From the NCBI GenBank assembly GCA_947561585.1, contig CANNZV010001439.1, positions 62,001 to 126,000 of the forward strand: a stretch of DNA of 64,000 nt. The letters are read 5' to 3'. The notes under the pieces are model-generated. The model had not been told where the DNA came from. It did not search any database and saw nothing but the letters and a program-made list of their open reading frames with translations. Made by a program: the position numbers and the translations under genes. Origin of the DNA: Caprella mutica (lineage: Eukaryota > Arthropoda > Malacostraca > Amphipoda > Caprellidae). Shown here piece by piece: positions 47,060 to 59,162 of the stretch. Positions within the stretch are counted from its first letter, which is position 1; every line of letters starts with the position of its first letter.

Positions 47060-47395
47060 GGCAAGAAGGCTTAATTCCTGGGATATTAAGGGAATATCCC
47101 AGGCAAGAAGGATTTGTTCCTAGGACAGTAAGGGAGTATCCCAGGCAAGAAAGATTTATCCTGGGATATTAAGCGAATATCCCAGGCAAGAAAGATTTGT
47201 TCCTCTGAGGGAATATCCCAGGCAAGAAGGATTTGTTCCTAGGACAGTAAGGGAGTATCCCAGGCAAGAAAGATTTATCCTGGGATATTAAGCGAATATC
47301 CCAGGCAAGAAAGATTTGTTCCTGGGACAGTAAGGGAGTATCCCAGGCAAGAAAGATATGTTCCTGGGATATTAGGGAATAACCCAGGAATAATT
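47060..47395. repeat. Compound ~40-60-bp repeat with GGGATATT/AATATCCC
   Basis: Alternating blocks GGCAAGAA(G/A)GATTTGTTCC and GGGATATTAAGGGAATATCC + CAGGCAAG. The TTCCTAGGACAGTAAGGG block occurs twice about 120 bp apart, so there is a higher-order duplication. Confidence 0.88.
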
Positions 47396-48039
47396 ATTTT
47401 TGCCTGGATAAAATAAAAGTAGAGAACGGGAAAATATACAATATAGGAATAGATATGGGAAAATATAGATAATACTATATTACATGTACTATGTTTTCAA
47501 TTAGATATTTCACTATCAAAAAGTAAGAACTATATATAATTATGTACATGAAAACAACTATGAATTCAATTTGCAATATAATAATTTTAAAAAAATACAG
47601 TTTTCTTCATATAGTAAAATTATATTATTATTGCATGGTGGTATATATAAACAGTCTTATACAGCGCTATATAAATACATACATATCTGACGTAGTCCCT
47701 TCACATGCTATTTATGCTGAGTCACGTTTAATCATATATAAGTCCATTGTTTATTTTAAATGAAAACCGATATATGGATCTTGATATTGTATAGTTATTA
47801 TAAGATAATAATAGTATAGAGTTACTCTCAAAATAAAGTTATTAAGATAATTTAAAAATATAAATAATAAATAAGTTGATAACTTTGTTTGAAAATAAAA
47901 ATAAAGTTAATATTTTTTTCGAAATGGGAATAAAGTTATTGACGTTATTTCGAAGTGAAAAAAAACATCTACATTTAATTTCAGACCAAGAAAAGAGCAG
48001 TTTGAGATTACGGTATTTGTGTTTACAGTCCTATAGCCA
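47396..48039. other. AT-rich spacer
   Basis: Nothing recognised; AATAAAGTTATT-type phrases repeat loosely at 47,800-47,950. Confidence 0.5.
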
Positions 48040-48180
48040 GGGGCTGTATATATAGCCTGTATGAACTATACAGGAAAACTGTGTGGCCTGTATGAATTAT
48101 ACAGTTAACTATACAGGAAAACTGTGTGGCCTGTATGAACTATACAGTTAACTATACAGGATAAGCTGTGTGGCCTGTAT
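48040..48180. repeat. ~50-bp repeat, three copies
   Basis: TGTGTGGCCTGTATGAACTA and ACTATACAGGAAAAC units; CTGTAT/ATACAG make each unit self-complementary. Confidence 0.85.
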
Positions 48181-48279
48181 TGCTATTTGAGACGTTAAAA
48201 AAGGGTACATTTTATACAGACAAAAGCAGCAGAAAAATAACGTAGATAGTTACACTTTTCAATAGTAACTTATAACACT

Positions 48280-48490
48280 TTATTGGTGTGTAGATACACA
48301 CATTGTGTGTACTGTAAGTAGTTACACACACTGTATGAATATACACACAGTGTATATTCATACAGTGTATTCCTGCAGATACAGTATACATATAGATACG
48401 CACAGTATACACTACACACAGTGAGTTCTGTCACACAGTGTGTACTACACACAGAGTGTGTACTGTACAGTGTGTACTTCACACAGTACA
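48280..48490. repeat. Irregular CACACAGTGT/TACTGTA repeats
   Basis: Many short palindromic words (ACACACAGTGTGTA, TACAGTGTA) without a fixed period. Confidence 0.75.
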
Positions 48491-48577
48491 GTTCGTGTCT
48501 GTCACTGTGGTTGAGTGCGCATATCCGACTGTAAGGCAGGATACGACTTGAAGGTCAGACAATTACACGCAGGGGGA

Positions 48578-48710
48578 ACTGGAGTGAAGTGGGGGAAGTG
48601 AAGAGGGGGAAGTGAAGTGGGGGAAGTGAAGAGGGGGAAGTGAAGAGGGGGAAGTGAAGTGGGGGAAGTGAAGAGGGGAAAGTGAAGAGGGGAAAGTGGG
48701 AGTTGGAAAG
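48578..48710. repeat. Polypurine 12-bp repeat
   Basis: About ten copies of GGGGGAAGTGAA/GAGGGGGAAGTGAA. All-purine but for one T per unit. Confidence 0.92.
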
Positions 48711-49385
48711 AGGGAGAATATTGGTTAAGATATGGGGAGTATATAGATGACATGAGGGAAATGGTACAATGGAGTAAAGAAGGATGAAATAAAGAGAAAA
48801 TGAGAAGAAAATTAGGAACAATATGGAGAAAAGAAATGCCCTCTAAAGTATAACCTTCCACAATCTGCAAAGGGAATAGGGGGAAATAAAGAAGAAATAA
48901 AAAGAAAGGAGGAAATAATGATGACTATAACAGGGCAAACAACTAAAAATAGGTAATTGTGTGTAGGAAGCGGTGGTGGAATAACCGGTAATGAAGTAAC
49001 GATCGGTAATGAAGTAAAAACCGGTAATGTAATTATAGATAATCAATACCAGCAAACAAATTAATTACTGACCATCAGAAAAAAAAGTAAAAAATACAAA
49101 GGGTATGGCCAACTGCTGAATGACACGGCCTGAACAATAGAAAAAATTATTAATCATAAACACGAAATAAGCATGTCAATTTGTTTAGTAGATTTTGGGT
49201 TGTTGATTAATAATATTTAGATGATATAAGGGTTTTTCAGTGCAGGTTTTTCAGTGCAGATGAAAAGGCCTGGACTTTCACTACTGATGTGTACGGGTTA
49301 GATAGGATGTGTTCCACCTGGTACAGATCGATGAAACTAAAACTGTTTGGTCCTACCGATGATAAACATTTTGCTACAATTATAC
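48711..49385. other. Spacer
   Basis: ACCGGTAATGAAGTAA occurs three times near 48,982-49,030. No gene recognised. Confidence 0.5.
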
Positions 49386-49645
49386 AGAGAGAAAGTTATG
49401 GTGGGGCCATAGAAGATTAAGTAGTCTTTCTTTCTCTCTCAATCTTCTATGGCCCCACCATAACTTTCTCTCTCAATCTTCTATGGCCCCACCATAACTT
49501 TCTCTCTCAATCTTCTATGGCCCCACCATAACCTTCTCTCTCAATCTTCTATGGCCCCACCATAACCTTCTCTCTCAATCTTCTATGGCCCCACCATAAC
49601 TTTCTCTCTCAATCTTCTATGGCCCCACCATAACTTTCTCTCTTT
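49386..49645. repeat. 34-bp repeat family, one direct plus inverted array
   Basis: One direct copy (AAAGTTATGGTGGGGCCATA), a short turn, then about six inverted copies (AATCTTCTATGGCCCCACCA). Mirror image of the arrangement at 32,322-33,148. Confidence 0.95.
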
Positions 49646-49793
49646 GTTTCTATACAGACGATAACACATATTATATTTATTCAACTTATATTAGATATTA
49701 AATATTAGTAATTATATTAGATAGTAAATAACTAATATTACTCATTTAATGTTTTTTTAACGACAAGCAATCACCATTAAACAATAAATACTA
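49646..49793. other. Spacer
   Basis: AT-rich; nothing recognised. Confidence 0.5.
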
Positions 49794-49938
49794 GAGTAAG
49801 TTCTAAGTTACCAAATAGTTTCACAGTTTCTATCATATAACTAAAAAATCATATATCAATAGTTAAATAGAAGTTATTATACACTCTTGCCCAATGTGAC
49901 CGAAAATGTTGAACTGTTCGATAATTCAGAACTTACCC
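49794..49938. mobile_element. MITE-like element, family B copy with TA flanks
   Basis: Ends GAGTAAGTTCTAAGTTACC and complement (AATTCAGAACTTACCC), with CTA immediately left and TA immediately right, so a TA target duplication. Short loop without the shared palindrome. Confidence 0.85.
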
Positions 49939-51195
49939 TACTTACAAACTTCACAATAGTAACAAAAAGGTGCAAATTATAAATAGAGAACATCGAGACT
50001 GTCTAGCGAAAGAAGCGCTAGAGTTATTCGTTACTTTTTAGAGCAGTGGTCGCGTTTTACGTTACAGTTGCGCGTCACGCTACGTAGCGCTGGACCGGAA
50101 GTCATGACTGCGTTACGGCGAATCGGGGGGGGGGGGTTGAGAAGGGGGTTATGGGGTTAGAGAGAGAGGATTATGGGGTTAGAGAGTGAGGGTTAAAAGT
50201 GGGGTTACATAAATGGTAGCACATATGCAGGGAGAGTTAATTAATAATTAAAATATATGTTCAAATATTACTAATGTTAAAAAATATTTTGTATCGTTAA
50301 TATAACTTATATGCATATGAGCTGTTTATAATATTCTACATTCAATGTAAATATTAAAAAGAAATCATAACAATAATTAAACTTTCCTACATTTTTTACG
50401 TTAAACCCAAAATAAATTAGTTAATTATAGAGAAGTAATTCCAGATGAAGGGTGATCGCTAATGCAGTTTTTACCCCTCTATCAGTTTCTTGTGAGTCAG
50501 ACAAATTGCAACACGTTGCGACTGTTAAATTATAAAAAATGTGCAGTTAACGGTGAAAAACATCGGCACGAGCGGCTACCTGGGGAAAAAATAGCGGGGG
50601 CGGGGCTAACAGATTGGGGGGCTGGGTGGAGGGGGTTAGAAACATATAAAATAAACTCGATATAAAAAAATATTGTAAAATATAAATACAATATATTGGG
50701 TTTGAATAACATTTAAAAGATAAATGAACGAATCGTTTTTATTCAGTCAGCTGTGAGTAAGATTGATCACTCTATGTACTTTTCGTACAAAAGCCATTCG
50801 AAAATCCATCTAAAAACACCTGAAAAATTCATCAGAAAAACCCATATGAAAAACCCATATGAAAAGCCCATATGAAAAACCCTTATGAAAAACTCATATG
50901 AAAAACCCACCAGAAAAAATCATCTGAAAATCCAAAAACTTTAAACAATATTATGAAAAATAGACATCAACTATTTGTCTTTTCAAGGACATTTTTTTCT
51001 CTAATTTGTGGCAAGTTGTAGGTATGTGTTGCCTTTTGTACCAATATACTCTTTTTATTTGATCGAAAATGTGAAACCATCCGATATCTCAGAGCCTAAC
51101 CTGTAACATATAAAAATTAATCAATAATTTTTCTCAGAAATCAAAATTGAAAGAATTTTCATAAAATTAATTATTACCATTGTTAATTGAATAGG
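49939..51195. other. Spacer with G-rich segments and a short tandem
   Basis: 50,127-50,200 has an 11-G run and two TTATGGGGTTAGAGAG units; 50,840-50,925 has about six copies of AAAACCCATATGA. 51,059-51,103 is a solitary right end of family B (GATCGAAAATGTGAAACCAT). Confidence 0.65.
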
Positions 51196-51362
51196 CTTCA
51201 ACCACCAAAGGTTCATCACTAACTCACTCACAGTGTGGTTAAAAATAAACCACAAACACATACGTCACTAACTCACTCACAGTGTGGTTAAAAATAAACC
51301 ACACACACATACGTCACTAACTCACTCACAGTGTGGTTAAAAATAAACCACACACACGACAC
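51196..51362. repeat. 49-bp minisatellite, three copies
   Basis: CACTAACTCACTCACAGTGT + GGTTAAAAATAAACCACACA; GTGTGGTT and AACCACAC pair within each unit. Confidence 0.92.
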
Positions 51363-52679
51363 TAAAAATACCAAGAAAATATCTCACAAAAAGGTGAATA
51401 TTTCTTCGAAGATGTTGAAAAGGCAAGAAAGGTGAAGGAATGCAAGCACAAAGGTGATCTACATTCTAGCATCTTTTTCACCTTTTGTAAGAAAGGTTAG
51501 TGAGAGGAAAGGCAAACCAGCACCGATAAGTTAATTCAAACACATTCCTAAATAGGAAGGTAAGCTAGTCAGAATAAATGTACTGAAAAGAGAGACATTG
51601 TTCAATAGATTCTAAATAAATCTGGCTATCCCAAAAGTTAATTTTAAGTTATTTTTCTAATGCAAATTAATTTCTCTAATTTAGATTATTTTTATATAAT
51701 TTGAAATATTGTTCTTAATAGAATTTAATGAAAGGTAATTTTAATTTATTTTTCAATTTGATGAATTTAATAAATTCAATATATTTGATATTTTAATTTA
51801 TTTCTTTTGTTTTCATCAATTTTTGCATTATAGTCTATTATTCTAATCGTTTATACATATGTTATTAAATTGTTATTTTTTATATTTAAATTCTCAGTAA
51901 ATGCTCCATATACCAAATTCTTAATCATATAAACCATATCATTGCCCAAGTAGTCAAAATGACTTAGCAAATTTATCATGCAAAAATACGTGTTATAATC
52001 ATTATTTTCGCTAGATTTAAAAAACCATTCAAACTTCTACAATTCACTTTATAAATATACGCAAACTTTAAATAACATAATAAATGGATGTAAACTTTAA
52101 TTTTCATTATAAAAGTACGCAAACTCATCGAAAATAGCGACATTCAAACCGCGGTACATTCCGTACCGTCAAAAAAGCGTAGGAAGAAAAATACACTAGT
52201 TGGTATGTGCCGAAATCATGTACGTTATAATTGAACAAATTATTTAAAATGTCCGCTATAGCCTTTAAAGGAAAACACTTGATTTAATCGCTATAACTAA
52301 TTAGGTGCAGATGTTTAAATTAATTAAATAAATTAGTGTGTTTAAACAAGTGATGTAAAATATATATATATGATATAACTCGAAACCTTATATAGAAAAA
52401 TATATTATAGATATTCAAATTATTATACATATATATATTTTATATATATCGTATTTATTATACATAATTATGTATTGTAGAATATTGTTTTTATTATAGA
52501 ATATTGTATATCTTATACATATATATTAGAGATATTGTAAATTATATATAGTAATTCATCTACATTAACTTCATGCTCAAATTAATACACATATAATATC
52601 CTATACTATATATACATATATAGTACATAAGATTAATAGTTTCATATCATTACAATAAGCATACAAATGCATAAATAAA
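51363..52679. other. Very AT-rich spacer
   Basis: Nothing recognised; many TATATA tracts from 52,360. Confidence 0.5.
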
Positions 52680-53276
52680 TATACCTATATACTACATATA
52701 TAAATATCTTACTAAATATACCTATATATTCTATATATAAATATATTACTAAATATACCTATATACTCTATATCTTACTAAATACACCTATATACTCTAT
52801 ATCTTACTAAATATACCTATATACTCTATATCTTACTAAATATACCTATATACTACATATATAAATATCTTACTAAATATACCTATATACTCTATATATA
52901 AATATCTTACTAAATATACCTATATACTCTATATATAAATATCTTACTAAATATACCTATATACTCCATATATAAATATCTTACTAAATATACCTATATA
53001 CTCTATATATAAATATCTTACTAAATATACCTATATACTCCATATATAAATATCTTACTAAATATACCTATATACTCTATATATAAATATCTTACTAAAT
53101 ATACCTATATACTCCATATATAAATATCTTACTAAATATACCTATATACTCCATATATAAATATCTTACTAAATATACCTATATACTCTATATATAAATA
53201 TCTTACTAAATATACCTATATACTACATATATAAATATCTTACTAAATATACCTATATACTCCATATATAAACATC
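52680..53276. repeat. 37-bp AT-rich minisatellite
   Basis: About 16 copies of ATCTTACTAAATATACCTAT + ATACTC(T/C)ATATATAA, with 27-bp deleted versions near 52,760-52,840. Confidence 0.93.
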
Positions 53277-53523
53277 TTAACGGTACCTATGTGAATATTT
53301 CCAATGGTCAGTTTTGCAGGTAAATTCACGGCTAATTAGCTTCAAGTTATTCCTCAGGTAAACAGAAAAGATTTGGAAAATGAATAGAAATTTTGTCAGC
53401 TGTCAGTAGTGTATGGATTAGCGGTGAGAATTAATATAACTTATTATATATATTATTAACAAAAGAAAACTTATAGATTATTATATACTGAGGTAAGTAA
53501 ATGTCCATTATTTACAGCAAATA

Positions 53524-53767
53524 GGGTCATTTTCAAGTTATCGGTCAGTTCCACATATTCGAACAAGAAAGAAAATCATATAGAGTTATTATTTCATTTT
53601 TATTTTAAACCGGTATCCATGATACATTCAGGTACCATTGATACCAATATAACCAAATGCAGGTATCACGGATACCAATTTAAATAAAAGTTGAATAATA
53701 ATTATTACATATCATTTTCCAACGTGTACGAAAATGTGGTTCTGTTCGAAAACTCGTACACTTACCC
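53524..53767. mobile_element. MITE-like element, family B copy with TA flanks
   Basis: Ends GGGTCATTTTCAAGTTATCG and complement (CGTACACTTACCC), with TA on each side. The loop holds the shared palindrome plus an extra half copy (53,611-53,690). Confidence 0.85.
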
Positions 53768-54960
53768 TAATTAAATACTTATTCCAAACTAATGCAAATA
53801 ACAATAGAGTCGTATATTGAGTTAGTAACTGAAAATTAAGTAGTTCACACCAGAAGAAGCACCGTAAGCCTATTTGACTATTTAGGCCTAACTGTTCATT
53901 CAAATCTCTATTTGTTTAACTAAATACCATGACTTGAACGCGACAAACAAAGTAAACAAATTAGCATTAACAGGAAGTGGTGACATTGTGAAGAATATTA
54001 GTCCTTATGTCAGGGGCTATAAGGTCGATATTAGCTCTACTTTCTTGTAGCTATAGAGGTCATAATGCTGTGCATCTCAGTCGAAGATGTGACAATATAT
54101 TATTGTAGTTACCTATAAATTATATAGGTACACTCACTTATTATGTTATATATTAGGTAATGACATATAATTAAGAAAATAATAGATATTAGGCTGATTA
54201 ATGGTTGGTATAGGTAGCCCCTATTATTTTATAGGTAGCCCCTATTATTTTATAGGGCCTTGAATACATAATAAAGTTACCACAAAATTTATTAAACTCT
54301 ACCATGTTTTTGTTAGTTAGTTTGTAATGTTTTCTGGAATGAATTATTAATCGTTTAAATTAGAAAACACTATAAAAAGAAAATAATCAGATTTTATAAT
54401 AAACTGTTTCGTGATTTAATAGCAGCAGCTATTTGTTAAACAACCAGCGAATGTTTTAAATAAGACGTACCAGTAACAAAATAAGTGAATTGGTTCATTC
54501 AACTTACGAATAAAGCATTGCTAAATATGTCTATATAGCCTGCATAATTACTTTTTTTGGGCAGTAGCAGACGTATAATCAACATATCATTGCGCATATT
54601 TTGAGCATATCACTCCTACGATGTCTGTAAAATGCTATCATTGTTCTGTTTAGTAACCTTCAAAATACTAGACTTTTAAATTCTAGACGTGATAAGTTTT
54701 ACTAATGTTTAACATGATTTAAAGAGGATTTTATATATTTTATATGAGTAAAAATATATACGAGATTAAAATCTCAAATCATCAATCCAAATCAACTATA
54801 CTCTGAACGCATATCCAATTACTTTTGATAAAATATGCTGCATCATCATGAACATTAAAATATAGTTTAAGAGCTCAGTCAGTTGATTAATGAACAATGA
54901 TTAAAAAAGTCGAATTAGGATAACAGGGTGTGTAAGATTCAACCTAATGGTTTTACTTAC
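53768..54960. other. AT-rich spacer next to the first exon
   Basis: A direct duplication of TTATAGGTAGCCCCTA lies at 54,205-54,250. Otherwise nothing recognised. Confidence 0.5.
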
Positions 54961-56330
54961 CTCATCAAGTTGGTTAACAAGCGCGACGCTAGCTGGGTTG
55001 CCCGGCTTGCCCAATAAAGTTTGGATTTTCCCGAGATCACCACGACCGGCGGCTTTTCTCAATTCTTCACCTTTTTCTTTTTCAGCTTTTTGTATATCAT
55101 CTTTATCACTGGTTGCACCATTCACATTTTCTTTACTCTTGTTCAAAGCCACTTGGGACGAATTCTTGCACAAATTCTTAGACGAGAGTATTCCACGTAA
55201 CCCCGTAGCTGATTTACCAGAATCTGGCTTTTTGACAGGTCCTTCATCCGAATGATAACTTGTGGGATCTATTCGAACTACTTTCTCCCTTTCAGGATTG
55301 GATGAATTGGTTCTAGTGCTATTGTTATTTGACGTATTTCTGGACGAAGAATCGAAAGGACCCTGTGTGTTTCTCAGAATACCGTTAAGTTGCGGTTGTA
55401 CATTCGAAGTCGTCACGTTATTCACAGTTGGATTTGAATTGTTCTCATGATTGGACACTTGTAGAGGCATTGATTGAGGACATGCACGACTGTTTTTACT
55501 ACTCATGCTACTGTTATTACTAGAATTACGATCAATTGACGTAACATTAGGATTGGCACCACCGCCATCTTGGATGAATCGGTCGTGGTTGGTATTATGC
55601 ATTTGATTTAAGTCGTACCTATTTAGACAGTGATTTAGTTTCTCGATAAAAGTTTTATCTGTCACACCATTAGTATTCACAGTTTCTTCACAGTTAGTTC
55701 TTAACTGACCATTAGTTAGGTACCCTGACACGTTTTCAGAACTAGAACTTTGATTAGGAAGGTACCTAGGAAACATTTGCTCAGTTCTTGTAGTCAGATG
55801 CGCCACATTGTCAACACTGTCAAAGTTAGCGCCTTCTCCGTTTCTAAAAGGTATTCCTAAAGAATTTCTAGCTAAATTACCGTGAGTATTTATGAATTCG
55901 GTAGCTAACATTTGGCTCCCATGTTGATGATTATTTGGAACAGTTAATCCGTTCGAAATATAATGGTGATTATGTTGTGGAGCATGATGGATATGTTGTT
56001 GGACAGGGTGACCTTGCTGAACAGGATGACCATGTTGAACAGGATGACCATTTTGAACAGGATGACCATGTTGGACAGGATGACCATGCTGAACAGGATG
56101 ACCATGTTGGACAGGTTGACCATTGTGGACAGAGTGACCATGATGGACAGGATGACCATGTTGCACAGGATGGCCATGTTGGACAGGATGACCAATCCCG
56201 GTTAGTTGAAAATTACCAGCATCTTGCTGTACAGAAGAACCGAAACTGTTGACCCTATTTTCCGGTCCCGCCGGAAAATTTCCCCTCGCTTCAACCATGT
56301 TAGCTATCACAACATTTTGACATCCATATT
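54961..56330 (-). CDS. ANKRD6: ANKRD6/Diego N-terminal exon
   Basis: Acceptor TTTTCAG ending at 56,331 and donor GAG|GTAAGT (54,960-54,955) bound the exon. The first in-frame ATG is at 56,298, giving 446 codons to the donor; the frame is also open 11 codons upstream to the acceptor, so an upstream coding start is possible. Residues 36-101 are eleven copies of a six-residue unit (GHPVQH and variants), followed by a His-rich HIHHAPQHNHH. Residues about 240-400 are Asn/Ser-rich and likely disordered. The last 37 residues (GEELRKAAGRGDLGKIQTLL...) look like an ankyrin-type helical cap and align with the vertebrate N-terminus (LLVAAYKGQTENVVQLI). The N-terminal extension is absent from vertebrate ANKRD6. 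Confidence 0.9.
55996..56193 (-). repeat. 18-bp coding minisatellite (GHPVQH units)
   Basis: Eleven 18-bp units in frame; plus-strand core ACAGGATGACCATGTTG. Most differences between copies change Gln/His/Asn at the fifth or sixth residue (VQH, VHH, VHN, VQN, VQQ). The unit length preserves the reading frame. Confidence 0.95.
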
Positions 56331-57445
56331 CTGAAAAAAAAAGAGAAAACGAATCAATATATGTTATTTTAAGCAATAAAAAGCATAACTATTGAAAGAT
56401 ATAAATTGAAAACGGTTGGCATACATTCCTCCGAAGATCTTCTTGGATTCTTCGAACATCCAAAAAAAATAAACTTTTCATGAATTTCAATAAATAAAAT
56501 GATATAAGATTAAAATGATCTAAAATGCAATATCGTAACGCTAGAAACTAGTGCAATTGATCCACATATCGATACGGGTAACCAGTTCCTAGAAAAAAAG
56601 CACAGACGGTTATAACCTCTAGACTTGTATACCTAACCGGTTTTAGTTGTTTTGGGGACAGTGAGGTTGGGAGAAGACTGAGATGTATAATCATTGTATA
56701 AGTCACACTCCCATTAGAACTTTATGTAACTCATATTCTAGTACTAAGGAATGCATTCCAGCAGATATTGATACCACTAGTCGATGGTAATAACACAATA
56801 TGCTTTATAAATCATAGATCCTGAGAATATTACAGACGGAGAGAACTAAAGAGTATTGAATGGTTCTACACCAGCGGTATATAGTATTCGATACCATTTC
56901 ATTTCGTCTGTGATATTCTTAAGATCTATGATTTATAAAGCATATTGTCACAACCGTAGACCAATAAAACACTCACAGAGTTTGACAAGCTATAGAATTT
57001 AGGTATCAATAAATATATAGAATAGTTCATTTCAATTTTACTCGCATCTGAAACAAACCAAATTATAGACATTAAATACATTCAAAGAACAAAATATCCT
57101 AAGATAACTATAACAACATCAGCAATTAAATTCAGTCTCAGAGACTGTGAATGTAATAGAGCTAACATTAGAGCAATCAAAATCAGGTTATCTTATTACT
57201 AGCAGCTGTAAGATACATCAAAATGTACATCAAAATGTCATACCATCAGTCATCTTCAAATCACGTTTGAAATTGAATTGTCCGCTTGCTAACGATCAGT
57301 AACGTTGACGTGCTTCGTTGCAGAGTATTAAACTCTCACGAAATAGATCTTAGGAGCATATTGCATCACGAGTGTGGGGAGTATATGAAATAGAACATGC
57401 ACTCGCAGAGCGCATACCTTCGCCACCGCTTCAATAGTTCGACCA
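56331..57445. other. Upstream intron or 5' region
   Basis: Intronic at least next to 56,331, because an acceptor lies there. A donor-like AAG|GTATGC sits on the minus strand at 57,418, but no open frame or promoter motif confirms an exon. It contains the hairpin element at 56,796-56,948. Confidence 0.5.
56796..56948. repeat. Foldback element
   Basis: Arms of about 43 bp: CAATATGCTTTATAAATCAT + AGATC ... TTACAGACG on the left and CGTCTGTGATATTCTTAAGA ... TATAAAGCATATTG on the right, with few mismatches. Not the same family as A, B or F. Confidence 0.88.
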
Positions 57446-57695
57446 AGTTTCAGGCACTGACGTCAGAACTAAATTAAATACAGAGGACTGGAAGAAGCAG
57501 TCGGAAAGAAAAGTGGCACAATGAACAAAGTACCTACCACCAGTCGGTGACAATGCTCATGGATGCAGGAAAGCTACTTCGTGAATGCAGTCACTTACCA
57601 AGGAATGTGACGAAAAGGGACACAAGCACGGGTGACTGCACTCACGAATGAAAGAGGAAAATGAAGAGGTCTACATAACCCAAAATCTAAGACCC
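57446..57695 (+). repeat. Dispersed repeat S copy
   Basis: CACTGACGTCAGAAC, AAATTAAATACA, GAAGCAGTCGGAAAGAAAAG, GGATGCAGGAAAGCTACTTC, GACTGCACTCACGAATG and AAGAGGAAAATGAAGAGG, ending near AAAATCTAAGACC. Some inner parts present in the 6.6-kb copy are missing. Confidence 0.8.
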
Positions 57696-57872
57696 TTACA
57701 AGAATATTTTAATATTTTAAGTCTATTTTTCTTTATTCTTCTTAAGAGCATCACATAGTAACTGTATGAGTTAATAAAATAGAGAATATTATCACCATGT
57801 AGTGTCACATACAAATAATTAATGGACTCCATGTATGGAAATACATAGTACAGATGTTACTAGGTGCTATGT

Positions 57873-58200
57873 AGAGTAAACTCCTCTAGAGTAAACTCCT
57901 CTAGAGTAAACTCCTCTAGAGTAAACTCCTCTAGAGTAAACTCCTCTAGAGTAAACTCCTCTAGAGTAAACTCCTCTAGAGTAAACTCCTCTAGAGTAAA
58001 CTCCTCTAGAGTAAACTCCTCTAGAGTAAACTCCTCTAGAGTAAACTCCTCTAGAGTAAACTCCTCTAGAGTAAACTCCTCTAGAGTAAACTCCTCTAGA
58101 GTAAACTCCTCTAGAGTAAACTCCTCTAGAGTAAACTCCTCTAGAGTAAACTCCTCTAGAGTAAACTCCTCTAGAGTGAACTCCTCTATAGTGAATATGA
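57873..58200. repeat. 15-bp minisatellite related to foldback F
   Basis: About 21 near-perfect copies of GAGTAAACTCCTCTA. Read on the other strand the unit is TTTACTCTAGAGGAG, two substitutions from the 34.7-kb unit. The right end reverts to the ancestral form (GTGAACTCCTCTATAGTGAA). Each unit holds a TCTAGA palindrome. Confidence 0.95.
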
Positions 58201-58659
58201 AGTCCCTTCAAAAACAATTCTAAAAAAGTCAAAAATTTGGAAAAAAACTAAAATTTTACAAAATTCAATATTCAAAAAACTAAATTTTTTACACAAACTA
58301 TTTATTTTAGACTACAACCTCAAAAAAAAGAAGACCTAAAGTTTGCAAAATGTTGATTTGAAAGAAAAGGTGAAAAACTCACTCCCCCAAAAGATAAAAA
58401 AAAGTCAAAATATTGAAATAACCATAAAAAAAACTAAGAAAACACAAAACAAATATAAAACACTTAAGGAAATTCAATTATTTATGAATTTTGTATTCAA
58501 TAAACATTCAATTTCTATTGAAAGCCTGTTATTTTTAACGGGGAAGTACACTAGAATTTATTAATGCGTACATGGCATATAAAATTCATTTTATATACCA
58601 TGTACATATATAAGATATATATAATAATGCACACTATGTACTTAACAATGCATCTACTA
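58201..58659. other. A-rich spacer
   Basis: Very A-rich plus strand; a 73-codon frame at 58,343-58,564 is low-complexity Lys/Asn-rich and not called. Confidence 0.5.
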
Positions 58660-59162
58660 TGCACTTGGTACAATGCACTTGGTACAGTGTATCTACAATG
58701 CACTTGGTACAGTGTATCTACAATGCACTTGGTACAGTGTATCTACAATGCACTTGGTACAGTGTATCTACAATGCACTTGGTACAGTGTATCTACAATG
58801 CACTTGGTACAGTGTATCTACAATGCACTTGGTACAGTGTATCTACAATGCACTTGGTACAGTGTATCTACAATGCACTTGGTACAGTGTATCTACAATG
58901 CACTTGGTACAATGTATCTACAATGCACTTGGTACAATGTATCTACAATGCACTTGGTACAATGTATCTACAATGCACTTGGTACAGTGTATCTACAATG
59001 CACTTGGTACAGTGTATCTACAATGCACTTGGTACAATGTATCTACAATGCACTTGGTACAATGTATCTACAATGCACTTGGTACAATGTATCTACAATG
59101 CACTTGGTACAATGTATCTACAATGCACTTGGTACAATGTATCTACAATGCACTTGGTACAA
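58660..59162. repeat. 25-bp minisatellite
   Basis: About 20 copies of CAATGCACTTGGTACAGTGT + ATCTA. A G/A site (ACAGTG/ACAATG) is arranged in blocks: about nine G copies, three A, two G, then A to the end. Confidence 0.95.

Larger units (their letters stand above)
6561..54960 (-). other. Giant 48.4-kb intron rich in minisatellites
   Basis: Lies between donor GTAAGT (54,960-54,955) and acceptor CTTTCAG ending at 6,561; both are phase 0. Tandem arrays occupy roughly 10.7 kb by hand estimate, and at least five dispersed inverted-repeat or interspersed families fill much of the rest. Further small exons could be hidden; a first ankyrin repeat is expected from vertebrates but was not found by eye. 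Confidence 0.8.

Noticed and set aside
57418..57445. 5' UTR exon with donor AAG|GTATGC
   Set aside because: The donor alone is weak evidence, and the exon would run straight into dispersed repeat S; no promoter motif was seen.
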